Below are positions 8,060-17,667 of a stretch of 64,000 nucleotides of DNA, piece after piece (within the stretch, counting starts at the first letter, position 1; the number at the start of each line of letters is the position of its first letter). Both the position numbers and the translations under genes were made by a program. Below the pieces are notes generated by a model that saw only the letters and a list, made by a program, of their open reading frames with translations, had not been told where the DNA came from and ran no database searches. This DNA comes from JALHST01 sp963798435. Lineage in GTDB: Bacteria; Bacteroidota; Bacteroidia; Flavobacteriales; Flavobacteriaceae. The stretch lies in assembly GCA_963798435.1 (NCBI GenBank), contig CAWCTF010000001.1:62001-126000 (forward strand), in the 5' to 3' direction.

Positions 8060-8323
8060 TCAACCCTGCTTTTTAACATTTTCCACTAAATCTCTTAAAG
8101 GTTCCGGAAGATTTGTATCATCAAAATTCGCCGAATAAGATAATTTCCCTTCTTGCAACGTAAACGAATATAGCAGTCCGTCACGCACGTTTGCATTTGG
8201 TGCTATAGGAATCTGTACCCCCTTCAAGATTCTTGCCCGCGATTCTTGACTTAAATGGAGTTCCCCTTCGTATTCCTTGACCCTTCCCATAAGTCCTCCT
8301 GTAACCTCAATGTGATATTTCAT
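8060..8323 (-). CDS. Emfourin-like small inhibitor of the M4 peptidase
   Basis: 87 residues without a signal peptide, opening MKYHIEVTGGLMGRVKEYEGEL. The pattern of a strand, a GG(L/F)xGxxR turn and an acidic strand resembles emfourin, the cytoplasmic protein inhibitor of protealysin-like M4 peptidases. Its ATG overlaps the peptidase stop codon as ATGA, so translation is coupled. This matches the known protealysin-emfourin operon and implies that peptidase and inhibitor are made together. Homology is judged by eye and by context. Confidence 0.75.
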   Translation of the reverse strand: MKYHIEVTGGLMGRVKEYEGELHLSQESRARILKGVQIPIAPNANVRDGLLYSFTLQEGKLSYSANFDDTNLPEPLRDLVENVKKQG

Positions 8324-9336
8324 ACTACGTCAAGTGTCAGACCTACTTCTAAAAAGCTTCTAGTTATTGCCGCTGGAGCATCCCAATGAACCGTCTCCTT
8401 GTCTTTTAGGTACTTCGCCGTGGTTAGCATCATTTTCAGCATATCGGTAAAGTCGGCGGTTCGCCATAAGACTTTCAATGTTTCAAACCATATCAGGGCG
8501 CAATCGTCAAGACCAATTTCCAGGCAAGCAAGGTAAAACGCCTTGTTGGGAATCCCGGAGTTCATATGCACTCCTTGGTTATCGGCCGCACCGTCGTAAT
8601 ATGCGTGCATATGGTCGGGCTGGTTATCAAATTCATTCGCGGTACCTGGCGCTTTCATTGAGCGTATCGCCACACCGGGAAAATCTTTGGTAACAATCGA
8701 ATCCCCGATCAACCAATCGGCTTCTCCAAGGGTTTGTTTTAAGAATTTTTGTTTGATTATCGTGCCGAAAACATCTGAAAAATGCTCGTTTAAAGCCCCT
8801 GATTGACCGCTGTATTCCAAATTCCCCAAAAATTGTGTGATACCGTGCATCAGCTCGTGAGCGACCACGTCAATGGCCCCTGCAAAATTCGAAAACTCCT
8901 TGCCATCCCCATCCCCATAGGTCATTTCATCACCATCCCAATACGCATTGTTATAGTCATTGCCATAGTGGATATTCGAAATAATATCAAGGCCTTTATC
9001 ATCAATTGAATCGAGACCGAATGTGTCTTTGAAATATGTGCGAACATAACCCGTATTTTCATAGGCCTGATTGACGGTTTGGTCTTTTACGCCATTTTCA
9101 CCTTCAGTTCTGACTAGTTTTACACGCTGTTCATAGCTATGTTTCGAGTCATAGATCAATCGATCGCCATGACCGGAAATTGGTTTGCGAATCAATAAAT
9201 CGTTTAGTGCCGAAGTGCGCCTGTCACGAATTCGATGGGCATCGTTCAAGGTCTTTTTGCAACTTAGATTGCCTCTTTTTGCCAATTCCTCTAGAATAAA
9301 CGGTGGAACTATATGACATTGACGGTTATAGCACAT
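8320..9336 (-). CDS. Protealysin-like M4 family zinc metallopeptidase
   Basis: 338 residues with no signal peptide, so it is made as a cytoplasmic protein. The N-terminus CYNRQCHIVPPFILEELAKRG is the short protealysin-type propeptide (PPxxLxxLAxxG). The active site is VVAHELMHGITQF with zinc ligands H160 and H164 and catalytic E161; the third ligand is E184 in GALNEHFSDVFG. The catalytic His is in GVHMNSGIPNKAFYLA near residue 257. Calcium-site residues (DGDG near 142) are also visible. It likely matures by self-cleavage of the propeptide. The inhibitor gene follows with a 4-bp overlap. Confidence 0.92.
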   Translation of the reverse strand: MCYNRQCHIVPPFILEELAKRGNLSCKKTLNDAHRIRDRRTSALNDLLIRKPISGHGDRLIYDSKHSYEQRVKLVRTEGENGVKDQTVNQAYENTGYVRTYFKDTFGLDSIDDKGLDIISNIHYGNDYNNAYWDGDEMTYGDGDGKEFSNFAGAIDVVAHELMHGITQFLGNLEYSGQSGALNEHFSDVFGTIIKQKFLKQTLGEADWLIGDSIVTKDFPGVAIRSMKAPGTANEFDNQPDHMHAYYDGAADNQGVHMNSGIPNKAFYLACLEIGLDDCALIWFETLKVLWRTADFTDMLKMMLTTAKYLKDKETVHWDAPAAITRSFLEVGLTLDVV

Positions 9337-9423
9337 CTTGTCGTAGAATTTTTACGATTATATCTTTAAGCTCAGATCCTTATCGGGAGCTGGCAAATTT
9401 TAAAATCAAACCCTGTGTACACT

Positions 9424-10519
9424 TTAGTCTGCTGGAAAGAGCGACGCATCAAGACCTGGGATCAAGTTCAGGGCATTTTTATAATACACCTTTTTAAGTA
9501 CTTCCTCAGGAAGGTCAAGGCCATACATCGCCCAGAATGCATGATATTTTTTGTAATAGGGAAAATATTCATCATCGGTTTCCAACACCCTAAAATAGGT
9601 GGGAAATTCTTGGGGCTGCCAACTATCCTTCCCAAATAGGATGCGATCTTGATATTTGATAAAAAATGCTTTCGCATTTTTAGGCTGACGCCCAAGTTCG
9701 GCGATTACGGCCGCGATACCCACGTTCATGTTCGGAATTTCATCTAAAAGTTCGCTGAGTTTAGCTAGGTTATTGGCATACCAGCCCATATGCGCATTGA
9801 TAAACTTCGTTTCCGGATGTTTCTTGAACATATGATGTTGTTCATCAATAATCTGTTGCCAGGGCGCCGGATCTATATCGGATCGCTTTCTTCCTGGATG
9901 GGTCTTTAGTTCAAGCCAACGTTCGTTATCAGCATCCATAGGGTCCCAGAACGATTTGGGATCGGCAGCATGGATCAATACGGGAATTCCTAATTGACCA
10001 CATTTCGACCATATCGGGTCAAGTCGTGGGTCATCAATCGCAATTCGGTTGCCATTCGGAGTCGGTATTACGAAGCCCTAAGCTTTTGAAAACCTTCAAG
10101 CCTTTCGCACCGTTTTTTACATCTTCCTCCAGTTGTTTAACCGCGTTTTCCGTCCAACCTGGTGTACCAACGCCATCAAAATCGACATTCGCAAAAACCA
10201 CGAAGCGATTCGGATAATTTTTTTTTATATTTTCTATTTTTTCCAAAAGGCCTTTGCCAGAACCGCCACTCAAATTCACCATGATGCCTTCGTTCAACAT
10301 GTCCATATCCTTTATCAAAGCGTTCAAGGCACTCGGCGACATATCGCGTTGATGGCTATGTACATCTATAAATTTAAATTTTGCCTTTTTTATTTCGTGG
10401 GTGGGTACCACCAAGGTCGAGGCAGGATTGTATTCCTCGAATCCCATCTCCTGGGCATGGGAAATTGAAATTGAGAGCAACCACCCTAAAAATAGAAATC
10501 TAACCATACACTTGTTCAT
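9424..10519 (-). pseudogene. Exported amidohydrolase-2 family protein, broken by one frameshift
   Basis: The gene begins at the ATG at 10519 with a signal peptide (CMVRFLFLGWLLSISISHAQ) and reads through FKFIDVHSHQRDMSPSALN, where HSH is the first metal site of the amidohydrolase-2 fold. After LGLRNTDSE it leaves frame near 10054-10056 and stops at 10034. Removing one base from GAAT there restores GNRIAIDDPRLDPIWSKC and joins the second half, which holds LIHAADPKSFWDPMDAD, FINAHMGWYANNL and RILFGKDSWQP. The total length is 3n+1, consistent with one extra base. The restored protein has about 364 residues, normal for the family. Either a recent lesion or a sequencing error. Confidence 0.85.
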
Positions 10520-10537
10520 TTTATATGCTTTACGCTA

Positions 10538-11140
10538 TTAATTTTCAAATTTCCGCAATCTGGTATATTCTGCAATCGTATCGACATCCAGATTTCTATA
10601 GTGTGAATCGATACTGAAAACATCCTTTTTATTCAAATCGATAATATTCTTAGCACCTTGATCTTTTTCGAGAAGACATAGCGCCTCAAAATACATTCGC
10701 CCGAAAATTGCGGGTACCCCAGCTTTTTGACCATAGCGCGTAGCAACAATTTTTTTGCCCTGATCTTGAAAAGTACTGATCATGGTCTGAAAATAGTTGG
10801 CATCGAATAGCGGTTGATCACATAAGAGTATCAATACGGCCTCCCAGGCATTCGATCGTGTGATCAAGGCCTTTATTCCGCAGGCAATACTGCTTCCCAA
10901 GCCGCTTTGCCATTGATTATTCTCTATGTAATCTGCCTCATAGTGCCTACATTCTGCCTTAATCTTATCGGCATTGGCCCCAACAACGACCACCAAGCTA
11001 CCTGATTGCAATTTTTCGGCACGCTGAATGACATGCCCCAACATCGACTGCCCTTTCCAAGGCAATAGTTGTTTAATAGACCCCATGCGCCTTGATGCGC
11101 CGGCAGCTAAAATAAGTACGGCAAGATCTTTTGTTGTCAT
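10538..11140 (-). CDS. MobA/MocA-like NTP transferase (molybdenum cofactor nucleotidyltransferase type)
   Basis: 200 residues. The nucleotide-binding signature is at the N-terminus: LAVLILAAGASRRMGSIKQLLPWKG (LAAGxSxRMGxxKxLL). Further motifs are NNQWQSGLGSSIACGI and LLCDQPLF, the metal-binding Asp region. This arrangement is typical of MocA/CoxI-linked enzymes that transfer CMP or GMP to molybdopterin. No molybdoenzyme is encoded in the window, so its substrate remains open. It starts just upstream of the broken amidohydrolase (18-bp gap). Confidence 0.88.
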   Translation of the reverse strand: MTTKDLAVLILAAGASRRMGSIKQLLPWKGQSMLGHVIQRAEKLQSGSLVVVVGANADKIKAECRHYEADYIENNQWQSGLGSSIACGIKALITRSNAWEAVLILLCDQPLFDANYFQTMISTFQDQGKKIVATRYGQKAGVPAIFGRMYFEALCLLEKDQGAKNIIDLNKKDVFSIDSHYRNLDVDTIAEYTRLRKFEN

Positions 11141-11275
11141 TCTCAGGGGTATTTGATTTGTGCCACAAAAACTATTCCTATTATGATGAGGATTCAGATT
11201 TCAATAGTCAGTCATATCAAGGTAATCCCTTGTTAAAAAACAAAATCGGCAAACTAGGGAATCGCATGGTATCAT

Positions 11276-11995
11276 CTAGTTCCTTGGTACGGTTTTTAAA
11301 TCGACATAACAAGTTACCTGGGGGTGAAGCCATAAAAAAGATGCCGGTAGCTGCGGATTGATTTCAGGCTTGCTTAACTGTTTGAAAACAGTTTCCTTGC
11401 CGCCTCCTGTAACCAACAAGATAATTTTTTTAGATTGTAGGATATCCCCCATACCAAGGGTCAAGCCATAGCTTGGCTTATACGGCAGGTCTTCGACCAT
11501 CTGATGTTGTAGGGTTTCTAGTGAAAGACTCGCCTTATGACAGTGAGGGACCATACATTCAGCTGGCTCGTTAAAACCTATATGGCCATTCTTTCCCAAG
11601 CCTAAAATACAAACATCCAAGACGCCTATTTGCTGCAGCGCAGCTTGAATCCGGGTGCATTCGGCATCCGGTGAATCTGGATCACTTTTAAAGGCAATGT
11701 ATTTATCCTGGCCGATCTGTAAGGGCCCAAGGATGCGATTTTGTACAAAAGTCTCGCAAGAGTTCGGTGCATTCATAGGAATTCCTCCCCATTCATCCAA
11801 CTTTACAATGCCCAGATTTTTAAACAAAACCGGTGAAGTCTTCTGGGAAGCCATTAAGTTGTCATATACGCCTTTGGGCGAATTTCCAGTAGCCGTTCCC
11901 AACCAGCATCCCGAATTCTTTTGAATGTCATAAAGGATTGAATCGGTGGCCTTGCTACTCATTTCCTGATAATCAGTGCAAAATTCAAAATTCAT
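11276..11995 (-). CDS. Glucosamine/galactosamine-6-phosphate deaminase-like protein (NagB family)
   Basis: 239 residues with NagB-family motifs: GCWLGTATGNSPKGVYDNL (phosphate-binding loop), IVKLDEWGG (the catalytic Asp segment), VCILGLGKNGHIGFNEPAE with the catalytic His, and LVTGGGKE near the C-terminus. The LDEWGG form is more like galactosamine-6-phosphate isomerase/deaminase than classical NagB, so I do not assign a symbol. It would convert an amino-sugar 6-phosphate to a ketose 6-phosphate and ammonia in the cytoplasm. It lies 32 bp before the stop of the DUF5916 gene and reads in the same direction, so the two may share a transcript. Confidence 0.85.
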   Translation of the reverse strand: MNFEFCTDYQEMSSKATDSILYDIQKNSGCWLGTATGNSPKGVYDNLMASQKTSPVLFKNLGIVKLDEWGGIPMNAPNSCETFVQNRILGPLQIGQDKYIAFKSDPDSPDAECTRIQAALQQIGVLDVCILGLGKNGHIGFNEPAECMVPHCHKASLSLETLQHQMVEDLPYKPSYGLTLGMGDILQSKKIILLVTGGGKETVFKQLSKPEINPQLPASFLWLHPQVTCYVDLKTVPRN

Positions 11996-12027
11996 TTTAA
12001 AGTGGTTTTCAAGATGTTCATACCGTT

Positions 12028-14219
12028 TTATTTATTGAACCAATACGTAAATTTTAAGGTGAGTCCCCAATTCCTGATTTCATAAGGTTCAATGAAGTAG
12101 TTATTGGTGTACACTAGGAATAAATCGGAAGCTGGACTATAACGCCACTGAAATCGTGAGTTCAGATTAAAATTCTTGGTCTGCTCATTGTATTGAAATA
12201 GGGTGGCGAAGAAGAGTTTATTGGTAAATGTAACGTCGACCTTGGATCCGATGAGCCAGAATTCATTTTGATTCCATGGCGCTGGTAAATTAATCTTGTT
12301 GTAATTCAGGTTGGCCGTAAGACTTACATAGGGCTGAAAACGATACCCAATCTCGGTCGTAAGGCTTGTTCTCTTTCCATCGGCATAATACCCCCCAAGA
12401 CGGCCTTCAAAGGTATATGTGAAAACGCTTTGCGGTTTTGAAACAAAGCCCCAGCCAAAAGCATTCCAATTGTGTCTGGTTCCCACAGCCAGGTCGGCGA
12501 TTCCCAGTCGGGTCGGGTCGAACGGCGCCAATAGTTCTACATAGTCATCCGATACAAACAGATTCAAACTACTACGATTTCTAAAATCGATATTATACAT
12601 AATATAACTCGTATTGTCTGTTCGCTCAAAATTCTCATTAAAAAAATAAGTGGTATTGAAAGTAGGGCCATGGCTCAGGACGATCCCTCCTTTGGGAAAG
12701 AACAGATGACCTACCGATGAACTAAAATTCACATACCCATTCCTAGGGACATAACCTACTTCCGCCGTATACTCTTTTCCAACCCATTCCTCCTGCAAAC
12801 GCCATTTCCATTTTCGGCTGAAATATTCGATATGGGCAGCCTGGGTAACACCACTTCCTATATTATTCGGGGAAAACGATTTAAGAAAAAAGGCCTTTCC
12901 ATTCCAAAGATTGTTCGAGGAGGCGAGATTATATTCCAGGCCAAGATTTCGATTGAATTTTGGATAGAGATCGACCAAAGAGTCATTCTCGATCGGATAA
13001 TATGTAGACTGCTTGTTAACGAACATAAGGCCGATACTCGACCTACTGAACATCTTTCGTTGTAATGAAAGTACACCGAAATTCTGACCCGGAAGGCCCG
13101 TTTCATCAATCGACGAGGTCTGCATGTCCATAAGGCCCAAGCGCCATTTCTTGTTCAAATTTCCACTGACCCTAGCACCCCCTTGAATGGGAACTCCCAA
13201 GCCGATACGCCGTGAGAAAAATGGACGGATGGTGGGGTATCCAAAATTGGCGAAAAGGTCGCCGTTTTCTAAAAAGAACTGTCGTTTTTCAGGAAAAAAC
13301 AACTCATATCTGTCCAGATTGGTAACTTGACGATCTACTTCGACCTGCGAAAAATCGGGATTTACGGTCAAATCAAGATTTAAGGAGGAGGTAAGGCTAA
13401 ATTTAATATCCCCGCCAATTTTTGTGTCATATTCGGTTTCGCCCGTTTTTTCAACATCCTTGCCTACAGATCCTAAAACATAGGGGATCAACGAAAAATT
13501 GACACCAGGGGGGGGTGGTGGGTTGTCCCAAACCAAAGTCCCCGTATAGGCTAGGGAAGCCGTTGGGAATTGTCTAGGTATTGGGGTCCAACTTGATTTT
13601 TCGCTGGTCTTAAGATCTAACCGACTAAAATTTATTCCCCATTCCTGTACCCCAGCCTCATAACGGATCGATTTAAATGGCAAGGCCATTTCAAAGATCC
13701 ATTTTTCAGGAGTTCGTGTGGTTGCGGAAATCCATTTGCTATCCCAATTCAAATCGACGCTACCACCGTTATACATGGTTCCATCCCATTGGGCGCCATA
13801 CGCATTGGCACCAAAACTAAAACCCGTTGTTTGATTATTGAAGGGGTCAATGAACAATAAAAAATTATCGTTCTTCCCAAACGAAAAATCCCTACGTAGG
13901 GACTCTACGAAATATTTTCCTTGGGAAACATTATAAAAAGTGGCCAATAAATAGAGGTTTTTATCGTCATAGGTCATTCGAATTTCCGTAGGTTGTTCGG
14001 CCTTGCCGGTATCCATAGGTAAGACCATATAAAAATCATCGGCTACATCGGTATCCTGCCATGCCTTTTCTGATCCAATTCCATCGATGACAATGGGGGA
14101 TGTTGCCCTACGAATATGCAACCGAAAGTCTGCATTCTTTTTTGTCCTACCATTCTCGATGGTAGACTGGCCAAAACGACGAATAAAAACAGGAAATTAC
14201 CAAGGGTTTTTTTAATCAT
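12028..14219 (-). CDS. DUF5916 outer-membrane protein with CBM9-like N-terminal domain, frameshifted after the signal peptide
   Basis: The intact frame from about 14143 down to 12028 encodes some 700 residues. A CBM9-like domain opens with ATSPIVIDGIGSEKAWQD, and the long C-terminal part is an outer-membrane barrel of the DUF5916 type with RYELFFPEKRQFFLENGDLF, ending in an aromatic strand (GLTLKFTYWFNK). The natural start, ATG 14219, encodes a signal peptide (IKKTLGNFLFLFVVLASLPS) in another frame. The frames join if a run of six A at 14138-14143 had one more A (QKKNADFRLHIRR). The total length is 3n+2, consistent with one missing base. The protein is expected in the outer membrane; ligand unknown. 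Confidence 0.85.
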
Positions 14220-14290
14220 GTGCGTTGTTGCTGGATTTAGAAAGAAAGTGTGCATGCGCCAAATCTTCGTTGCTTTTATTGAACGGGCTT

Positions 14291-14845
14291 TTAAGTTGCC
14301 CATGCCTTATCGCCGGTCTTGTAAGGAATGCAGCCTAAATACCTACCCGGGATCGGATTATATCGCAGCGCAATCGTTGCCCCTGGCTGGGATGTAAAAT
14401 ATCCCCAAAGGGTTAATTCTTTCATCATTCGAAAATAATGGGGCCCCTTCCCAAAATTTCCATTTCGTACCCCAATGTCGATCTTGGAAATTAATTCATG
14501 TCTTTGTGAGGCATCAAGCTCCATAAAATTCATGTCATACTCATTTTTCACACTTTGTTGTAGTTCGACCAACCCGGCAACAAAAATATCCTGTTCGGTT
14601 TTATGGTAACAATCCGTCACAATATCCTTCATAAATTGGCCAATCAATGCGGCCTTTGCTCCTGGTGAACGTGTAGTTTCGGGCAAAATCGTTTCCCCTA
14701 TTTCATCAAGTAACCGGATATCCTCGTCAGAGATGAGCACATTCGTTTTTGTTTTTCGCGAACAACCTGAAAGAAACAAGTCGCTACCGATAAGGGCACT
14801 GCCCATGATTCCTGCTGTTAAAAACAAGGCTTCTCTACGTTGCAT
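14291..14845 (-). CDS. Gluconate 2-dehydrogenase subunit 3 family protein
   Basis: 184 residues. The N-terminus MQRREALFLTAGIMGSALIG has an RR pair before a hydrophobic stretch, like a Tat signal, followed by a lipobox-like SGC. The middle carries EDIRLLDEIGETILPETTRSPGA, the family signature, and the C-terminus ends YNPIPGRYLGCIPYKTGDKAWAT, also conserved. Subunit 3 proteins help export and stabilise a partner GMC dehydrogenase, whose gene is two genes upstream. It lies 3 bp after the Gfo/Idh gene, so the three form an operon. Confidence 0.88.
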   Translation of the reverse strand: MQRREALFLTAGIMGSALIGSDLFLSGCSRKTKTNVLISDEDIRLLDEIGETILPETTRSPGAKAALIGQFMKDIVTDCYHKTEQDIFVAGLVELQQSVKNEYDMNFMELDASQRHELISKIDIGVRNGNFGKGPHYFRMMKELTLWGYFTSQPGATIALRYNPIPGRYLGCIPYKTGDKAWAT

Positions 14846-14848
14846 AGG

Positions 14849-15940
14849 TTACTTCGCTTTTTTCCATAATTTATAAGGCTTGTCGACGGTTGTTTTAAAG
14901 GGTAGCCGAATTTTCTTTCCAGTACCGGCCGACTCATAGGCCGCGAAAATTACTTCGAGAACCGCTTTGCCATCTTCCCCTGTTACTAACGGCGTGGTAT
15001 TGTTTTTTACACAATCGACGAAATGTGCGAATTCTTGAGGGAAACCATAATTCCATATTTCCTCATACATTGTAAAGCTCCAACCTATAGTGTTTCCGGC
15101 TTTTTCTACCGCATACCCCACTCCTTTTGAGCTATAAGTCTGAATTGAATTGCCCTGAAGCACATCGGCATAGGCAACCCCCTCCGATCCAAGTATTTCG
15201 GCCCGATCATCCATCCCCCCGAGTTTTGTCCAGCTTTCCTCGGCCATTGCCGTTACGCCGTTTTCAAATTCGAGGATCAGAATGGCATTATCATCCCCTA
15301 GGGTCTTTTCGGTGTGCACACTAGTCGACATCTGGGCATATACCGATTTGATAGGATTGTTTTTATTCAACCATCTAAAAAATTGAATGGCGTGGCACCC
15401 CATATCCATGGTCACCCCGCCCCCGGATCGTTCAACATCCCAAAAATGATCGGCATGTGGCCCGTCATGTTTTTCAGATTGCTTTAGAAGTACCGGTCTT
15501 CCTAATGCTCCTTCGTCAAGCAAGGCCTTTAACCGTACATATTTTGGTGTGAAGCACAATTCTTCGGCATACATCAGTTTTACATTCGCACGTTTGCAGG
15601 CATCGATCATAAGATCGGCCTCTTGGAGATTCATGCAAAGAGGTTTTTCTACGACGACATGTTTTCCTGCTTTCGCTGCCTTCAAGGTGAGTTCACAATG
15701 TAATAGATTCGGCGCTCCGATGACAATCATATCGATCTCTTTCATTGCAAGCATGGCATCAATATCGTTGAAATACTTGGGAATGCCATGTTTCTGGGCA
15801 AAAGATCGTGCATTCGCTTCTGTTGGCGACATTACTGCCAAAACTTCGGCATCGGCCACACTTTTCAATGCTTCGGCATGAATGGTCGCTATAAATTGCG
15901 AACCGATTAAACCGACACCTACTTTTCTCCCTATTCCCAT
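14849..15940 (-). CDS. Gfo/Idh/MocA family NAD(P)-dependent sugar oxidoreductase
   Basis: 363 residues. The Rossmann domain begins VGVGLIGSQFIATIHAEALK (normally GxGxxG, here GLIGSQF), with the EKPLC segment (VVVEKPLCMNLQEADL) that places the catalytic Lys. The C-terminal domain has GGGVTMDMGCHAIQFFRW with the conserved D and H. Such enzymes oxidise sugars, inositols or their glycosides. The start ATG shares a base with the stop of the GMC gene at 15940, so translation is coupled. It has no signal peptide and is presumably cytoplasmic. Confidence 0.92.
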   Translation of the reverse strand: MGIGRKVGVGLIGSQFIATIHAEALKSVADAEVLAVMSPTEANARSFAQKHGIPKYFNDIDAMLAMKEIDMIVIGAPNLLHCELTLKAAKAGKHVVVEKPLCMNLQEADLMIDACKRANVKLMYAEELCFTPKYVRLKALLDEGALGRPVLLKQSEKHDGPHADHFWDVERSGGGVTMDMGCHAIQFFRWLNKNNPIKSVYAQMSTSVHTEKTLGDDNAILILEFENGVTAMAEESWTKLGGMDDRAEILGSEGVAYADVLQGNSIQTYSSKGVGYAVEKAGNTIGWSFTMYEEIWNYGFPQEFAHFVDCVKNNTTPLVTGEDGKAVLEVIFAAYESAGTGKKIRLPFKTTVDKPYKLWKKAK

Positions 15941-17646
15941 TATTTATTAAAATTACCTTTTTTTAATTCCTCTGCGGCATAATTCGCCGCCCTTGCGGTC
16001 AGTGCCATATATAAAATGGAAGGGCTTTGATTCCCGGTACTCGTCATACAAGCCCCATCGGTTACAAAGACGTTCTTGCATAAATGCATTTGATTGTATT
16101 CATTTAAAAGAGATTCCTTGGGATCATGGCCCATTCGCACGCCGCCCATCTCATGTATATCAAGACCTGGCGGTTGTCGGTTGTCCTCGACTTCAATTTG
16201 GGAACACCCTATTTTTTCAAGCATTTCTTTGCTTTGTTCCAAAAAGTCGGCCACCATACTATCGTCGTTTTCATCATAATCAACATCAGTGACCAACAAA
16301 GGAATCCCCCATTGGTCTTTTTTGTCGGGGCTCAAATATACCTGATTGGTCTTTTTAGGAATGGTCTCACCCTGCATATACATGTATACATGCCAATCCC
16401 CTGCCTCGGTCAGGGCGTCTTTATAAGCCCCGCCGATTTGAACCACACTATCTTCAAGTGAATCCTTTCGCACCCGATACGCTCCACAAAAGGTGGTATA
16501 CCCGCCAACAAAATCCATTTCTTTCCTATTTAAATTTCTAAAATTGGCAAGAATAGGTTCTGAGGGTTTTCGCCCAAAAATATAGGAATCCTGAAAGCCG
16601 TCAATTTTGGCACCGGCATGACCCCGATAAATATGAAAACAGATGTATTTTCCCAAAAGTCCATTATCATTCCCCAAGCCGTTCGGAAATCTCGGTGATT
16701 TCGAATTGAGAAGTATTAAATTGGTATTGAGCGCCGAGGCGTTGACAAAAATAATCCGTGCCTCAAAAATCATTTCCTCTTGGGTATTGGTGTCTATAAC
16801 TTTGACCCCTGAGGCTTGTCCCGTCTTTTCATCGTATAGCACCGAATGTACCACCGAAAATGGACGAACCGTTAAATTCCCCGTCTTTTCAGCCCAAGGA
16901 AGTGTAGAGGATACCGAACTGAAATACCCTCCAAAGGGACAGCCCCGCATGCATAAATTACGGGCCATACATTTGCCCCGGCCTTGCTCTAGATGAATTT
17001 CCTTTGGTTCGGTCAATTGCGCCCAGCGGCCTTGAACCAAATGACGGTCTGGATAATGCTCCTTTATCTTCGTACTCATGTATTCTTCAACACAATTAAA
17101 TTCGAACGGCGGCAAAAACTCACCATCGGGCATGGCTTCAATACCGTCCTTATTTCCACAGACGCCAATGAATTTTTCCACATGTGAATACCAAGGCGCG
17201 ATATCGTCATAGGCTATAGGCCATGCTATTCCATAACCCAGTTTATGTGGTGCCTTGAACTCGTTATCGCTCCAGCGCTGGCAGGCGCGCCCCCATGTGA
17301 GTGATTTCCCGCCTACTTGATAACCCCGTATCCAATCAAACGGTTTCTCCTGGACATACGGATGATCGTCATCCTCAATGAAAAAATGTGCGGTATCGGC
17401 ACCAAAGCCTGCGGCTTTTGTTATCAAGGGATTTTTATCATAAAATTCCCTGGTCATGCTGCCGCGATATTTAAAATCCCATGGGGCCATAGTTGCCGTT
17501 GGATAATCCTTTAAGTGCTCGACATTTCTTCCTCGTTCCAAAACCAGGGTTTTCAGGCCTTTTTCACACAATTCCTTGGCAGCCCAACCACCAGAGATTC
17601 CGGAACCTATTACTATTGCATCAAAACTTTTGGATGCATCTACCAT
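15940..17646 (-). CDS. GMC family FAD-dependent oxidoreductase (glucose/gluconate/glycoside dehydrogenase type)
   Basis: 568 residues. The FAD-binding motif is FDAIVIGSGISGGWAAKEL, followed by LVLERGR. A cysteine cluster GKCMARNLCMRGCPFGGYF (C-x5-C-x3-C) resembles the Fe-S-binding segment of periplasmic FAD glucose and gluconate dehydrogenases. The C-terminal GMC signature is HEMGGVRMGHDP and GNQSPSILYMALTARAANYA, carrying the active-site His and Asn. With the subunit-3 gene downstream it probably forms an exported complex that oxidises a sugar ring, possibly at C-3 of glycosides; that regiospecificity is inferred from related systems. Confidence 0.92.
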   Translation of the reverse strand: MVDASKSFDAIVIGSGISGGWAAKELCEKGLKTLVLERGRNVEHLKDYPTATMAPWDFKYRGSMTREFYDKNPLITKAAGFGADTAHFFIEDDDHPYVQEKPFDWIRGYQVGGKSLTWGRACQRWSDNEFKAPHKLGYGIAWPIAYDDIAPWYSHVEKFIGVCGNKDGIEAMPDGEFLPPFEFNCVEEYMSTKIKEHYPDRHLVQGRWAQLTEPKEIHLEQGRGKCMARNLCMRGCPFGGYFSSVSSTLPWAEKTGNLTVRPFSVVHSVLYDEKTGQASGVKVIDTNTQEEMIFEARIIFVNASALNTNLILLNSKSPRFPNGLGNDNGLLGKYICFHIYRGHAGAKIDGFQDSYIFGRKPSEPILANFRNLNRKEMDFVGGYTTFCGAYRVRKDSLEDSVVQIGGAYKDALTEAGDWHVYMYMQGETIPKKTNQVYLSPDKKDQWGIPLLVTDVDYDENDDSMVADFLEQSKEMLEKIGCSQIEVEDNRQPPGLDIHEMGGVRMGHDPKESLLNEYNQMHLCKNVFVTDGACMTSTGNQSPSILYMALTARAANYAAEELKKGNFNK

Positions 17647-17667
17647 ATTCGTCGTTCTTTTAGTTCT

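Noticed and set aside
11131..11361. A plus-strand frame of 76 codons overlapping the ends of two minus-strand genes
   Set aside because: It overlaps two well-supported genes and has no recognisable features.
14043..14303. A separate small gene encoding the signal peptide region
   Set aside because: It is the correct N-terminus of the DUF5916 protein in another frame, separated by a one-base shift at an A run, not an independent gene.
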